Shown here one piece after another: positions 17,351-24,987 of a stretch of 25,248 nt of DNA. A program made the translations under genes and the position numbers. The notes beneath the pieces were generated by a model. It worked only from the letters and a program-made list of their open reading frames with translations, was not told the DNA's origin and ran no database searches. The first letter of the stretch is position 1, and each line of letters opens with the position of its first letter. The DNA lies in NCBI GenBank assembly GCA_002292265.1, contig DBBQ01000019.1, forward strand, positions 239 to 25,486, written 5' to 3'. The stretch comes from Flavobacteriaceae bacterium UBA980 (GTDB lineage Bacteria; Bacteroidota; Bacteroidia; Flavobacteriales; Flavobacteriaceae).

Positions 17351-18046
17351 TTACAACCTACAGGCAAGTGAAACGATACTCAATTTTAAGGGATTCTTTT
17401 TTAAAAGTGCGCGGGCACAAGCGGTAAGGGTTGTTCCCGTGGTGATGACGTCATCGAACAAAAGCACATGCTTCATTTCTTTGGGGAGGGGCTTGTTGAA
17501 TTCAAAGGCTTGATCGACTTCTCTCCAGCGCTCGTCATATCCAATCTGTGCTAGAGATTGTGTTCGCTTTACACGAATTAAGGTCTTCTTTACAAGGGGA
17601 ACTTTCAGTTTTTCCGATAAAGCCCCTGCTATTATTGCTGCTTGGTTGTACCCTCTTTTTCTCTTTTTTGACGGATGAAGCGGAACCGGAATGATGCCAT
17701 CCACTTTTTTTAGATTGGAACTTTCCAAAAGGGTGTCCCCCAGCCAGTGACCTAGGTAAACTCCCAAATGACGCTGATCTAAATATTTAAATTGATGAAT
17801 CATTTGGGCTACTTTCCCCTCTTTTTCAAAGTAGAAGAGCGCTGAGGCATTTTCTAATGGAAAATTCAATTTTAACTTTTGAAATAAAGGGTTTTTTCGG
17901 TTTTTTTGAAAATGGGTTTAGGGTAAATCGAGACGGCAACCAATGCATAATATTTTCTCATAAAAGTTCAAGTGACGTTTACAACCTATACAAACTCTTG
18001 GGAATATCAAGTCTACGAAAGCATTCCAAGTTTTTAGGGAAATCAT
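17351..18046 (-). pseudogene. comF: comF, interrupted by an in-frame TAA
   Basis: ComF proteins pair a zinc finger with a phosphoribosyltransferase domain and are needed for DNA uptake in competent bacteria. From the ATG at 18046 the frame gives the finger with C19, C22, C34 and C37 (FPRVCIGCKRHLN, then LCIGCRLDLP). A TAA follows at codon 43 (17918-17920). The same frame then continues without a break through ENASALFYFEKEGKVAQMI to the transferase motif VLLFDDVITTGTTL and stops at 17351. The combined 231 codons match a normal ComF length. The downstream half alone (17351-17869) could only begin at a TTG with no ATG nearby and would lack the finger. A single T-to-A change (TTA to TAA) would explain the stop. 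Confidence 0.85.
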
Positions 18047-18193
18047 TATTGAGGCATCTGATATCAATATTAAAAAGAACCTTTAGAATTTCAAAGCCTT
18101 AAATGACGAGATAATGTTAAAGTTTAGAGATTATTGAAAATTCAACCCCTAAAAATTTCTAATTTAGACAAATACCCAAAAAAATTGGAACAG

Positions 18194-18529
18194 ATGAAAA
18201 AAGAATATTACAATCCCGAAGACTTGAAAAAATTTGGTGACATCACCCAATGGAATAAAGAGTTGGGAGATCGGTTTTTTGAATACTACAATAAAGTATT
18301 TGAAGAAGGAGAGCTCTCAGCACGTGAGAAATCACTGATTGCTTTGGCGGTGGCGCATGTTGTCCAATGCCCATATTGCATCGATGCCTACACCAAAGAC
18401 GGACTACAACGAGGGATTGAAAAAGAGGAGATGATGGAAGCCGTCCATGTGGGAGCAGCAATCAAAGGAGGGGCTGTTTTAGTGCACGGAGTACAAATGA
18501 TGAATCGTCACGATCAACTCAGTATGTAA
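18194..18529 (+). CDS. Arsenosugar-associated AhpD-like protein
   Basis: A small carboxymuconolactone decarboxylase/AhpD-type protein with the redox motif CPYC in VVQCPYCIDAY, preceded by AREKSLIALAVAH and followed by a helical block EEMMEAVHVGAAIKGGA. It fits the peroxidase-like family encoded beside arsS in arsenosugar loci; its exact reaction is not established. The ATG at 18194 gives the start MKKEYYNPEDLKKFG, which looks right for the family (111 aa). A TTG at 18134 would add 20 residues, and the additional sequence is also open. Its stop and the arsS start overlap by one base (TAATG), so the two are tightly coupled. I see no promoter with confidence in the divergent gap 18047-18193 shared with comF. 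Confidence 0.85.
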   Translation: MKKEYYNPEDLKKFGDITQWNKELGDRFFEYYNKVFEEGELSAREKSLIALAVAHVVQCPYCIDAYTKDGLQRGIEKEEMMEAVHVGAAIKGGAVLVHGVQMMNRHDQLSM

Positions 18530-19587
18530 TGGCTACAAAATCACTAAAGGCGAGAAAAAGCGCGCTCTCAAAAACAGAAAAGCAATTGGAGGTTTTGTCC
18601 AACAGCATTTTTAAAACAGGGATCTTGCCTACTTTCAAGCAAAAATTACAAGCCCACCACATTGAAGAAATAAAGCCCAGTCTGCTGCAAATACTTCAAA
18701 TCAACATGGGGTATATGTGCAATCAAGTGTGTGCCCATTGTCATGTGGATGCGGGTCCCGACAGAAAAGAAATGATGTCACGTCAGACCATGCAAGAATG
18801 CATTGCAGTGATGCAAACGGAAAGAATTGAAACATTAGATTTAACAGGAGGAGCACCCGAAATGCATCCTGATTTTCGCTGGTTTGTGGAGAAAATCAGA
18901 GCCACAACGCAGGTCAAAGAAATTATAGTACGTTCCAATCTCACGATTATCTTGGCCAACAAAAAATACTACGACTTGCCTGAGTTTTTTGCCAAACACC
19001 AAGTGCATATAGTTTCTTCATTACCTTTTTACAAACGCAATAAAACCGACCGCCAAAGAGGTTCGGGGGTTTTTGACACCTCCATCAAAGCACTTCAAAA
19101 ACTCAATGCCGCTGGTTTTGGAAAACCCAATTCCAAATTGATTTTAGACCTGGTTTATAACCCCTCTGGAGCTTTTCTACCAGGAGATCAACAAGCGCTC
19201 GAAAACGACTTTAAAAAAGCACTTTTTGACGATTTTGGAATTGAGTTCAATCAGCTTTTTGCACTTGCCAATTTACCCATCAGCCGGTTTTTAGATTACC
19301 TGATCGCTTCGGAAAACTTTGAAGAATACATGACTGCTCTTGTCGAAGCTTTCAATCCCGTTGCCGCCGAAAACGTGATGTGTACCAATACCCTTTCGGT
19401 GAGTTGGGAAGGTTATTTATTTGACTGTGATTTCAATCAAATGTTGGATTTAAAAGTGGCAACTGATCATCCGCACATAAGCCAATTTAACAGCGAAGTA
19501 CTCCAAAAAAGAAAGATTCAAATCTCCCAACATTGTTTTGGATGTACCGCAGGGGCAGGGAGTAGTTGTCAAGGGAGTATTGCTTAA
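18529..19587 (+). CDS. arsS: Arsenosugar biosynthesis radical SAM protein ArsS
   Basis: A 352-residue radical SAM enzyme. The cluster cysteines are C64, C68 and C71 in MCNQVCAHCH, followed by LTGGAPEMHP, the SAM-binding GGxP-like segment. Near the C-terminus is the family-typical CFGCTAGAGSSCQGSI, which may hold a further cluster or metal. In the known pathway ArsM methylates arsenite and ArsS then moves the deoxyadenosyl group of SAM onto the methylated arsenic, giving a dimethylarsinoyl-adenosine that leads to arsenosugars. It overlaps the AhpD-like gene by one base and is 26 bp from a purine nucleoside phosphorylase. No arsM or ars operon regulator is present in the window, so the methylating step must be encoded elsewhere. 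Confidence 0.93.
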   Translation: MATKSLKARKSALSKTEKQLEVLSNSIFKTGILPTFKQKLQAHHIEEIKPSLLQILQINMGYMCNQVCAHCHVDAGPDRKEMMSRQTMQECIAVMQTERIETLDLTGGAPEMHPDFRWFVEKIRATTQVKEIIVRSNLTIILANKKYYDLPEFFAKHQVHIVSSLPFYKRNKTDRQRGSGVFDTSIKALQKLNAAGFGKPNSKLILDLVYNPSGAFLPGDQQALENDFKKALFDDFGIEFNQLFALANLPISRFLDYLIASENFEEYMTALVEAFNPVAAENVMCTNTLSVSWEGYLFDCDFNQMLDLKVATDHPHISQFNSEVLQKRKIQISQHCFGCTAGAGSSCQGSIA

Positions 19588-19613
19588 TAAAGGGTGTTAA
19601 CTAGAATTAGCCG

Positions 19614-20432
19614 ATGAATTTTCAACAACAAATAGAAGAAAGCAGTCAATTTCTTGCAGCGAAAGGAATTCCTAATACAGCGGTAGGAATTGTATTGGGT
19701 ACAGGTTTGGGGATACTTGCCGAGGAGTTGGATTTAAAAATTGAAATACCCTACAGTGAGATTCCTCATTTTCCGAAAGTCACCATTGAATACCAGAAAG
19801 GACGGTTGCTTTACGGACTTTTCCAAGGGAAACCGGTATTGATGTTTCAGGGGAGGTTTCACGCCTATGAGGGCTTAACGTATTTCGAAATTACCTACCC
19901 CATCCGATTAATGAACGCCTTGGGAGTAAAAACGGTAGTGTTGAGTAATGCGGCAGGGGCGTTAAATTTATCTTTTAAAAAAGGAGGCTTGATGTTGATT
20001 GAAGATCATATCAATATGCAAGGAGGTTCCCCCTTGGCAGAAAAAGGGACAGAAGTTTTGGGAAACCGTTTTGTGGACATGATCGAACCCTATTCCAAAA
20101 GACTCAATGACAAAGCAGTCCAAATTGCAGAAGAATTAGAAGAGGAACTTTACCGTGGGGTGTATACTGCTGTACTGGGGCCTCAGTTGGAAACCCGAGC
20201 TGAATATCGGTTTTTAAAATTGATCGGTACCGATGCTGTGGGCATGTCCACCGTTCCGGAGGTGATTGTTGCCAACCAGCTAGCTATGGAAGTAGTCGCG
20301 TTTTCTGTACTCACCGATCTGTGTGATCCTGATGATTTACAACCTATCGACATCAAGGATATTATGGCTGCTGCAAAGACCGCAGAAAAAAAGCTGATTC
20401 GAATTGTAAAAGTCTTGATTTTGTCCCTGTAA
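19614..20432 (+). CDS. Purine-nucleoside phosphorylase (trimeric type)
   Basis: A 272-residue phosphorylase of the human-like PNP family, which splits purine nucleosides with phosphate to free base and ribose 1-phosphate. Visible motifs are IVLGTGLGILAEEL (phosphate loop), FQGRFHAYEG, SNAAGALN, GPQLETRAEYRFLK and DAVGMSTVPEVIVA near the base-binding site. Length is normal. It follows arsS by 26 bp in the same direction, so a part in arsenosugar making is plausible: it could release adenine from the arsinoyl-adenosine made by ArsS. This linkage is inferred from position and the known chemistry; it may equally be the cell's general purine salvage enzyme. Confidence 0.93.
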   Translation: MNFQQQIEESSQFLAAKGIPNTAVGIVLGTGLGILAEELDLKIEIPYSEIPHFPKVTIEYQKGRLLYGLFQGKPVLMFQGRFHAYEGLTYFEITYPIRLMNALGVKTVVLSNAAGALNLSFKKGGLMLIEDHINMQGGSPLAEKGTEVLGNRFVDMIEPYSKRLNDKAVQIAEELEEELYRGVYTAVLGPQLETRAEYRFLKLIGTDAVGMSTVPEVIVANQLAMEVVAFSVLTDLCDPDDLQPIDIKDIMAAAKTAEKKLIRIVKVLILSL

Positions 20433-20484
20433 GTTCTTTGATACAATTCCCATTCAGAGCAGCATTTAAAAGAACAAAAAGAAT

Positions 20485-20492
20485 TATTTTTG
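20485..20492 (+). promoter_or_regulatory. Putative -7 box of glyS, very near the start codon
   Basis: TATTTTTG matches TAnnTTTG exactly and ends four bases before the glyS ATG. No good -33 TTG lies at the right distance. If used, transcription would begin at or just around the start codon, giving an almost leaderless message. Confidence 0.4.
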
Positions 20493-20496
20493 CGCC

Positions 20497-22038
20497 ATGG
20501 TACAACAAGCAGATCAATTCAAGAAAGTTATTTCCCATGCCAAAGAGTATGGTTTTGTATTTCCTTCCAGCGAAATTTATGACGGTTTAAGTGCGGTTTA
20601 TGATTACGGTCAAAATGGAGCCGCTTTAAAAAAGAACATCCGTGAGTACTGGTGGAAGGCAATGGTTCAATTGCACGAAAATATTGTTGGAATAGATGCA
20701 GCCATCTTCATGCATCCTACTACTTGGAAAGCTTCTGGACACGTCGATGCGTTCAACGATCCATTGATTGACAATAAGGTTTCCAAAAAGCGTTACCGTG
20801 CCGACGTTTTGGTAGAAGACTATGTGGCTAAAATTGAAGCTAAAATCGAAAAAGAAGTTGCCAAAGCCGCCAAGCGTTTTGGGGCTGCTTTTGACGAAGC
20901 CCAATTTAAAACGACCAACCCGAGAGTAGTAGGCTATCAAGAAAAGGCAGCGTCTATTCTTAAACGTTTGGGAAAATCCTTAGAAAAGGAAGACCTGGCC
21001 GATGTAAAAGCATTGATCGAAGAATTGGAAATTTCTTGTCCTGAGTCAGGGTCTCGAGATTGGACTGAGGTCAAACAATTTAACCTCATGTTTGGCACCA
21101 AACTTGGCGCTTCCGCAGAGTCTGCGATGGATTTGTACCTCCGGCCCGAAACCGCACAGGGAATTTTTGTCAACTTTTTAAATGTTCAAAAAACAGGTCG
21201 AATGAAACTTCCCTTTGGGATTGCTCAAACGGGAAAAGCCTTTCGAAATGAAATTGTAGCACGCCAATTTATCTTTAGAATGCGTGAATTTGAACAAATG
21301 GAAATGCAGTTTTTTATCCCACCAGGAACTCAAAAAGAATGGTACGAACAGTGGAAAGAAAAAAGACTAAAATGGCATTTGGCCTTGGGCATGGGAGAAG
21401 ATAACTACCGTTTTCACGACCATGAAAAATTGGCTCACTATGCTGATGCTGCTGCGGATATCGAGTTTCGTTTTCCTTTTGGATTTAAAGAATTAGAAGG
21501 AATTCATTCCCGAACCGATTTTGATCTTGTGAGTCATGAAAAATTTACAGGAAAAAAACTCCAGTATTTCGATCCCGAACGCAATGAAAACTACGTACCC
21601 TATGTAGTAGAAACGTCTATCGGTTTGGATCGTATGTTTTTAGCCCTGCTGTCCAATGCTTTGACCGAGGAAACCTTGGACGACGCGACTCAGCGCACCG
21701 TGCTTAAACTCCCTCCTGCTTTGGCACCTACCAAAGTGGCGGTGCTTCCTTTGGTGAAAAAAGATGGATTGCCAGAACTCGCCCGAACAATTGTGGATGA
21801 TTTAAAGTGGGATTTGGAAACAGCATACGATGAAAAAGATGCTGTAGGAAGACGTTATCGAAGACAAGATGCCCTAGGAACTCCCTATTGCATCACTGTA
21901 GATCACCAAAGTTTGGAAGATCAAACCGTAACTCTCAGAGAGCGGGATTCGATGCAACAAGAACGCATTGCGATGGACCATTTAAAGAAGTTGATTGTAG
22001 ATAAAGTTTCTCTTACCTCCCTACTACAGAAACTTTAA
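20497..22038 (+). CDS. glyS: Glycyl-tRNA synthetase
   Basis: A class II aminoacyl-tRNA synthetase of the single-chain (alpha-2) type, 513 aa, charging tRNA-Gly in the cytosol. Visible elements include the N-terminal EIYDGLSAVYDYGQNGAALK, the motif 2 region FGIAQTGKAFRNEI with FRMREFEQMEMQFF, the motif 3 region SIGLDRMFLALL, and a C-terminal anticodon-binding domain beginning near KVAVLPLVKKDG. The length and all motifs look intact. It is a single-copy housekeeping gene; the 3' end touches the stop of the beta-barrel remnant on the other strand (about 4 bp shared). Confidence 0.96.
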   Translation: MVQQADQFKKVISHAKEYGFVFPSSEIYDGLSAVYDYGQNGAALKKNIREYWWKAMVQLHENIVGIDAAIFMHPTTWKASGHVDAFNDPLIDNKVSKKRYRADVLVEDYVAKIEAKIEKEVAKAAKRFGAAFDEAQFKTTNPRVVGYQEKAASILKRLGKSLEKEDLADVKALIEELEISCPESGSRDWTEVKQFNLMFGTKLGASAESAMDLYLRPETAQGIFVNFLNVQKTGRMKLPFGIAQTGKAFRNEIVARQFIFRMREFEQMEMQFFIPPGTQKEWYEQWKEKRLKWHLALGMGEDNYRFHDHEKLAHYADAAADIEFRFPFGFKELEGIHSRTDFDLVSHEKFTGKKLQYFDPERNENYVPYVVETSIGLDRMFLALLSNALTEETLDDATQRTVLKLPPALAPTKVAVLPLVKKDGLPELARTIVDDLKWDLETAYDEKDAVGRRYRRQDALGTPYCITVDHQSLEDQTVTLRERDSMQQERIAMDHLKKLIVDKVSLTSLLQKL

Positions 22039-22163
22039 AAACGTTTCCCAATAGAAACCCCCACTCTGGGATACGCATCAAAGTATTGCTCGTTCAAATA
22101 GCGTCCGGCACCTGCAAAAACTTCAACACTGTAGTTGTTGAAAAATTTAGAGTATAACCCATT
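22035..22163 (-). pseudogene. C-terminal remnant of an outer-membrane beta-barrel protein
   Basis: The minus-strand frame ending at the TAA 22035-22037 reads about 42 residues of beta-strand-like sequence: a NNYSVEVFAGAGRYL turn, then DAYPRVGVSIGKRF with the final phenylalanine typical of the last strand of an outer-membrane barrel. It is preceded in frame by a TAG at 22164-22166, with only an isolated ATG-AAA-TTT-AAA before that. No gene body lies upstream, because exonuclease III begins there on the other strand. It therefore seems to be the tail of a deleted gene. It is too short and too derived for me to name the family. Confidence 0.6.
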
Positions 22164-22195
22164 CTATTTAAATTTCATTAACAGAGAGGATTTTT

Positions 22196-22203
22196 TATCT
22201 TCG
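22196..22203 (+). promoter_or_regulatory. Putative -7 box of exonuclease III
   Basis: TATCTTCG differs from TAnnTTTG by one base. It lies 12 bases before the TTG start, within a 17-base string (22195-22211) that is identical to the one upstream of pepP. This position helps support the TTG start. Confidence 0.45.
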
Positions 22204-22215
22204 TAAAAAATAGAT

Positions 22216-22977
22216 TTGAGAGTACTTTCTTATAACGTCAACGGCATTCGGGCAGCATTAAAAAAAGGCTTCGCAGACTGGCTTCAAGCCGCTGATCCTG
22301 ATGTGCTTTGTGTCCAAGAAACCAAAGCACTTCAAGAACAAGTTGATACGGGCGTGTTTGAAGATTTGGGGTACCACCACTATTGGTTTTCTGCACAAAA
22401 AAAGGGCTATAGTGGTGTAGCCATTTTAACCAAAAAAGAACCGAATAAGGTAGTTTATGGTAGTGGAATAGACCACATGGATTTTGAAGGTCGAATTCTC
22501 AGAGTGGACTTCGATGAGGTTTCTGTAATGAGCCTTTACCTTCCTTCCGGGACCAATGTAGATCGGTTAGACTACAAATTTAAATTCATGGATGAGTTTC
22601 AGGACTATATCGAAAAGCTAAAAAAAGAAATTCCCAACTTGATGATTTGCGGAGACTATAACATTTGCCATGAAGCGATAGACATTCACGATCCTGTTCG
22701 CAACAAAACAGTTTCGGGTTTTCTTCCCGAAGAACGGAGCTGGCTAGACGGGTTTATGAAGTCGGGTTTTATCGATTCCTTTCGTTATTTAAATTCCGAA
22801 CCCCATCATTACAGTTGGTGGAGTTATCGGGCCAATGCCCGAAACAACAACAAGGGGTGGCGAATTGATTATGCACTCGTTAGTTCACCGCTTAAAGAAA
22901 ACATCAGTAGGTCATTTATATTGCCTGAAGCCAAACATTCCGATCATTGTCCAGTAGGATTAGAATTAAACTTTTAA
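22216..22977 (+). CDS. xth: Exodeoxyribonuclease III (AP endonuclease)
   Basis: A cytosolic Mg-dependent DNA repair nuclease of the exonuclease III/APE family that nicks abasic sites and trims 3' ends. All core motifs are visible: SYNVNGIRAA, VQETKA, GYSGVAIL, GDYNICHEAIDI, SWWSYRANARNNNKGWRIDY and KHSDHCPVG with the catalytic Asp-His. Length (253 aa) is normal. The start codon is TTG: the family begins with a short M-(R/K)-(V/I)-x-S-Y-N-V-N-G, which fits only here, and the promoter box is just upstream. It is followed by an OmpA-like lipoprotein gene after one base, suggesting co-transcription. Confidence 0.94.
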   Translation: MRVLSYNVNGIRAALKKGFADWLQAADPDVLCVQETKALQEQVDTGVFEDLGYHHYWFSAQKKGYSGVAILTKKEPNKVVYGSGIDHMDFEGRILRVDFDEVSVMSLYLPSGTNVDRLDYKFKFMDEFQDYIEKLKKEIPNLMICGDYNICHEAIDIHDPVRNKTVSGFLPEERSWLDGFMKSGFIDSFRYLNSEPHHYSWWSYRANARNNNKGWRIDYALVSSPLKENISRSFILPEAKHSDHCPVGLELNF

Positions 22978-22978
22978 T

Positions 22979-23872
22979 ATGAGATACTTCCTTTTATTTG
23001 CGACACTTTTTTTCTTTACCCACTGTGTTTCTACTAAAGTTTTTAACGATCTTGAATTGCGCTATGCCGTTTTGAAACAAGAACGCAATGCTTTGGAAAA
23101 ATCTCAAGATTCCCTGCAACAATCTTGGGACCGATTGAATAGCAAATGGGAAGAAGCCACTGCCTATCTCAAACGATCCAGAGATAGTGTGCAAAAAGGA
23201 TTGAAAAAAATAAAGACGCTCCAGCAAGAGTTTGCACTTTTGAAGGAAAACAGCGACCTCAAAATCCAAGAGCGTATCGCTGCAAACAACGCCTTGCTCA
23301 AAGAAATTGCCCTTAAAGAAACAGAACTCGAATCCCGATCAGAGCGTGTCGATCAGCTGGAAGAAATGATGGAAGAACAAAAACAGGCTTTGAATGAACT
23401 CAAAGACCGCCTTTCCGACGCCTTGTTAAACTTTGAAGGGAAAGGTCTTACCGTAGAACAACGCAACGGAAAAGTGTATATTTCCATGGAAAACAAACTC
23501 CTGTTTAAGTCAGGCAGATGGGATGTAGAAGCCCAAGGAAAACAGGCCCTTCGACAATTAGCAAAGGTTTTAGTGGAAAACCCAGACATTGCGATCTTAA
23601 TTGAAGGACATACGGACAATGTTCCTTTTACGAGTAGATCTACAATGGAATCCAATTGGGATTTGTCCACCAAACGAGCCACCGCCGTAGTAGAAATCCT
23701 ATTAGAAAACGATCAAATTTTACCTCAGAATCTCACCGCTGCAGGCCGTAGCGAATACGTGCCCATTGCTCCAAACAGTTCCGTAGATGGACGTGCAGCC
23801 AATCGAAGAATTGAAGTCGTGTTAAGCCCTTCACTAGATGAAATTACTTCACTATTAGAAGCAAATAATTAA
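22979..23872 (+). CDS. OmpA-family lipoprotein with coiled coil
   Basis: A 297-residue envelope protein. A short signal with cysteine at 16 (LFFFTHC) suggests lipidation. Residues from about 25 to 145 are rich in heptad-like Leu, Glu, Lys and Gln and should form a long coiled coil. The C-terminal OmpA/MotB domain, from about residue 165, carries LLFKSGRWDVEAQGKQALRQ, the peptidoglycan-contact block IEGHTDNVPF, then LSTKRATAVVEILL and GRAANRRIEVVL. It probably bridges a membrane and the cell wall. The gene starts one base after exonuclease III. The lipobox is short, so a plain anchor or signal peptide is an alternative. Confidence 0.9.
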   Translation: MRYFLLFATLFFFTHCVSTKVFNDLELRYAVLKQERNALEKSQDSLQQSWDRLNSKWEEATAYLKRSRDSVQKGLKKIKTLQQEFALLKENSDLKIQERIAANNALLKEIALKETELESRSERVDQLEEMMEEQKQALNELKDRLSDALLNFEGKGLTVEQRNGKVYISMENKLLFKSGRWDVEAQGKQALRQLAKVLVENPDIAILIEGHTDNVPFTSRSTMESNWDLSTKRATAVVEILLENDQILPQNLTAAGRSEYVPIAPNSSVDGRAANRRIEVVLSPSLDEITSLLEANN

Positions 23873-23875
23873 AAA

Positions 23876-24913
23876 ATGGAATACAATTTATTACCCGGAA
23901 CGGACATTGAGGTCAGTAAAATTTGTCTGGGTACCATGACCTGGGGAAGACAAAATACAGAAGCCGAAGGGCACGAACAAATGGACTATGCTTTAGCACA
24001 GGGAGTTAATTTTTTTGATACGGCAGAACTCTACCCCATACCTCCACGTGCTGAAGAACAAGGGGATACAGAACGCTTCATAGGAACCTGGTTTAAAAAA
24101 ACTGGAAATCGAGAAAAGGTCATTTTAGCTTCAAAAATTGCAGGCCCCGCAGCATTTACCCAGCACATCAGAACAGATAAAAGTTATTCTAAAAAGACCA
24201 TTGACCAGGCTGTGGAAAACAATTTAAAGCGCCTACAAACAGACTACATGGATTTGTATCAAATCCATTGGCCGGAACGCCCTACCAATTTTTTTGGTAA
24301 ACGAGGGTATAGTTATCAACGTGGAGAAGTATGGCAACAAAATTTTGAAGAAGTATTAGATGCGCTTGGAGGACATGTGAAAAAAGGGAACATACGCTAT
24401 ATTGGGTTGTCCAATGAAACCCCCTGGGGGACGATGCATTTTCTCAATGCGGCTTCAAGTGAACGTCCTAGAGTACGAACCATTCAAAACCCGTATTCCC
24501 TTTTAAACCGGACTTTTGAAGTAGGGAATGCCGAGGTCTGTCACCGAGAAAATATAGGCTTATTAGCCTATTCCCCCCTTGCTTTTGGGGTACTCTCAGG
24601 GAAATACCGCGGTGGTAAACAACCCGAAAAAGCAAGACTGACCCTTTTTCCTCATTACGATCGGTACAGCTCGGACCCTTGCTTAAAAGCAGTAGAAGCC
24701 TATCATGATTTAGCAGAAAAACAGGGACTGACGTTAACTCAATTGGCCTTAGCTTTTGTCAACGATCGACCGTTTATGACTAGTAATATCATTGGGGCAA
24801 CCAACCTCACACAATTAAAAGAAAATATAGATACGGCCTCTATCAAATTGAGTGACGAAGTGCTCAAAGCAATCAATGAAATACATGAGGCCATACCAAA
24901 TCCATCCACATGA
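23876..24913 (+). CDS. Aldo/keto reductase (Tas-like)
   Basis: A 345-residue NADPH-dependent oxidoreductase with the aldo/keto reductase barrel. The catalytic tetrad appears as Asp and Tyr in FFDTAELYP, Lys in ILASKIAG and His in YQIHWPERP. NADPH-binding segments include LLAYSPLAFGVLSGKY and the C-terminal SNIIGATNLTQLKENI. The length and the PRAEEQGDTE insert resemble the Tas group. The physiological substrate is unknown. It starts three bases after the OmpA-like gene and likely belongs to the same transcript. Active residues are all present. Confidence 0.92.
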   Translation: MEYNLLPGTDIEVSKICLGTMTWGRQNTEAEGHEQMDYALAQGVNFFDTAELYPIPPRAEEQGDTERFIGTWFKKTGNREKVILASKIAGPAAFTQHIRTDKSYSKKTIDQAVENNLKRLQTDYMDLYQIHWPERPTNFFGKRGYSYQRGEVWQQNFEEVLDALGGHVKKGNIRYIGLSNETPWGTMHFLNAASSERPRVRTIQNPYSLLNRTFEVGNAEVCHRENIGLLAYSPLAFGVLSGKYRGGKQPEKARLTLFPHYDRYSSDPCLKAVEAYHDLAEKQGLTLTQLALAFVNDRPFMTSNIIGATNLTQLKENIDTASIKLSDEVLKAINEIHEAIPNPST

Positions 24914-24987
24914 TTTTGAAGAATTGTAACAATGAATCAACTAGCTCGTCTTACTAGTTTGAACCCTAATTAACAAAAACCTAAAAT

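Noticed and set aside
12345..17920. Stop-codon recoding to explain in-frame TAG and TAA
   Set aside because: TAA, TAG and TGA all serve as ordinary terminators of intact genes in this window (for instance TAG for feoA and rseP, TAA for feoB, TGA for the amidohydrolase), and no recoding hairpin is evident at either site. Point mutations are simpler.
17857..18102. Plus-strand 81-codon ORF opposite the comF start
   Set aside because: It is the antisense of the comF N-terminus, with low-complexity Phe/Lys content and no recognisable domain. The minus strand carries the true zinc-finger coding.
24939..24959. Inverted repeat AACTAG / CTAGTT between the aldo/keto reductase and the last gene
   Set aside because: The stem is only six AT-rich pairs with a nine-base loop and lacks a following T-run, so it is not supported as a terminator.
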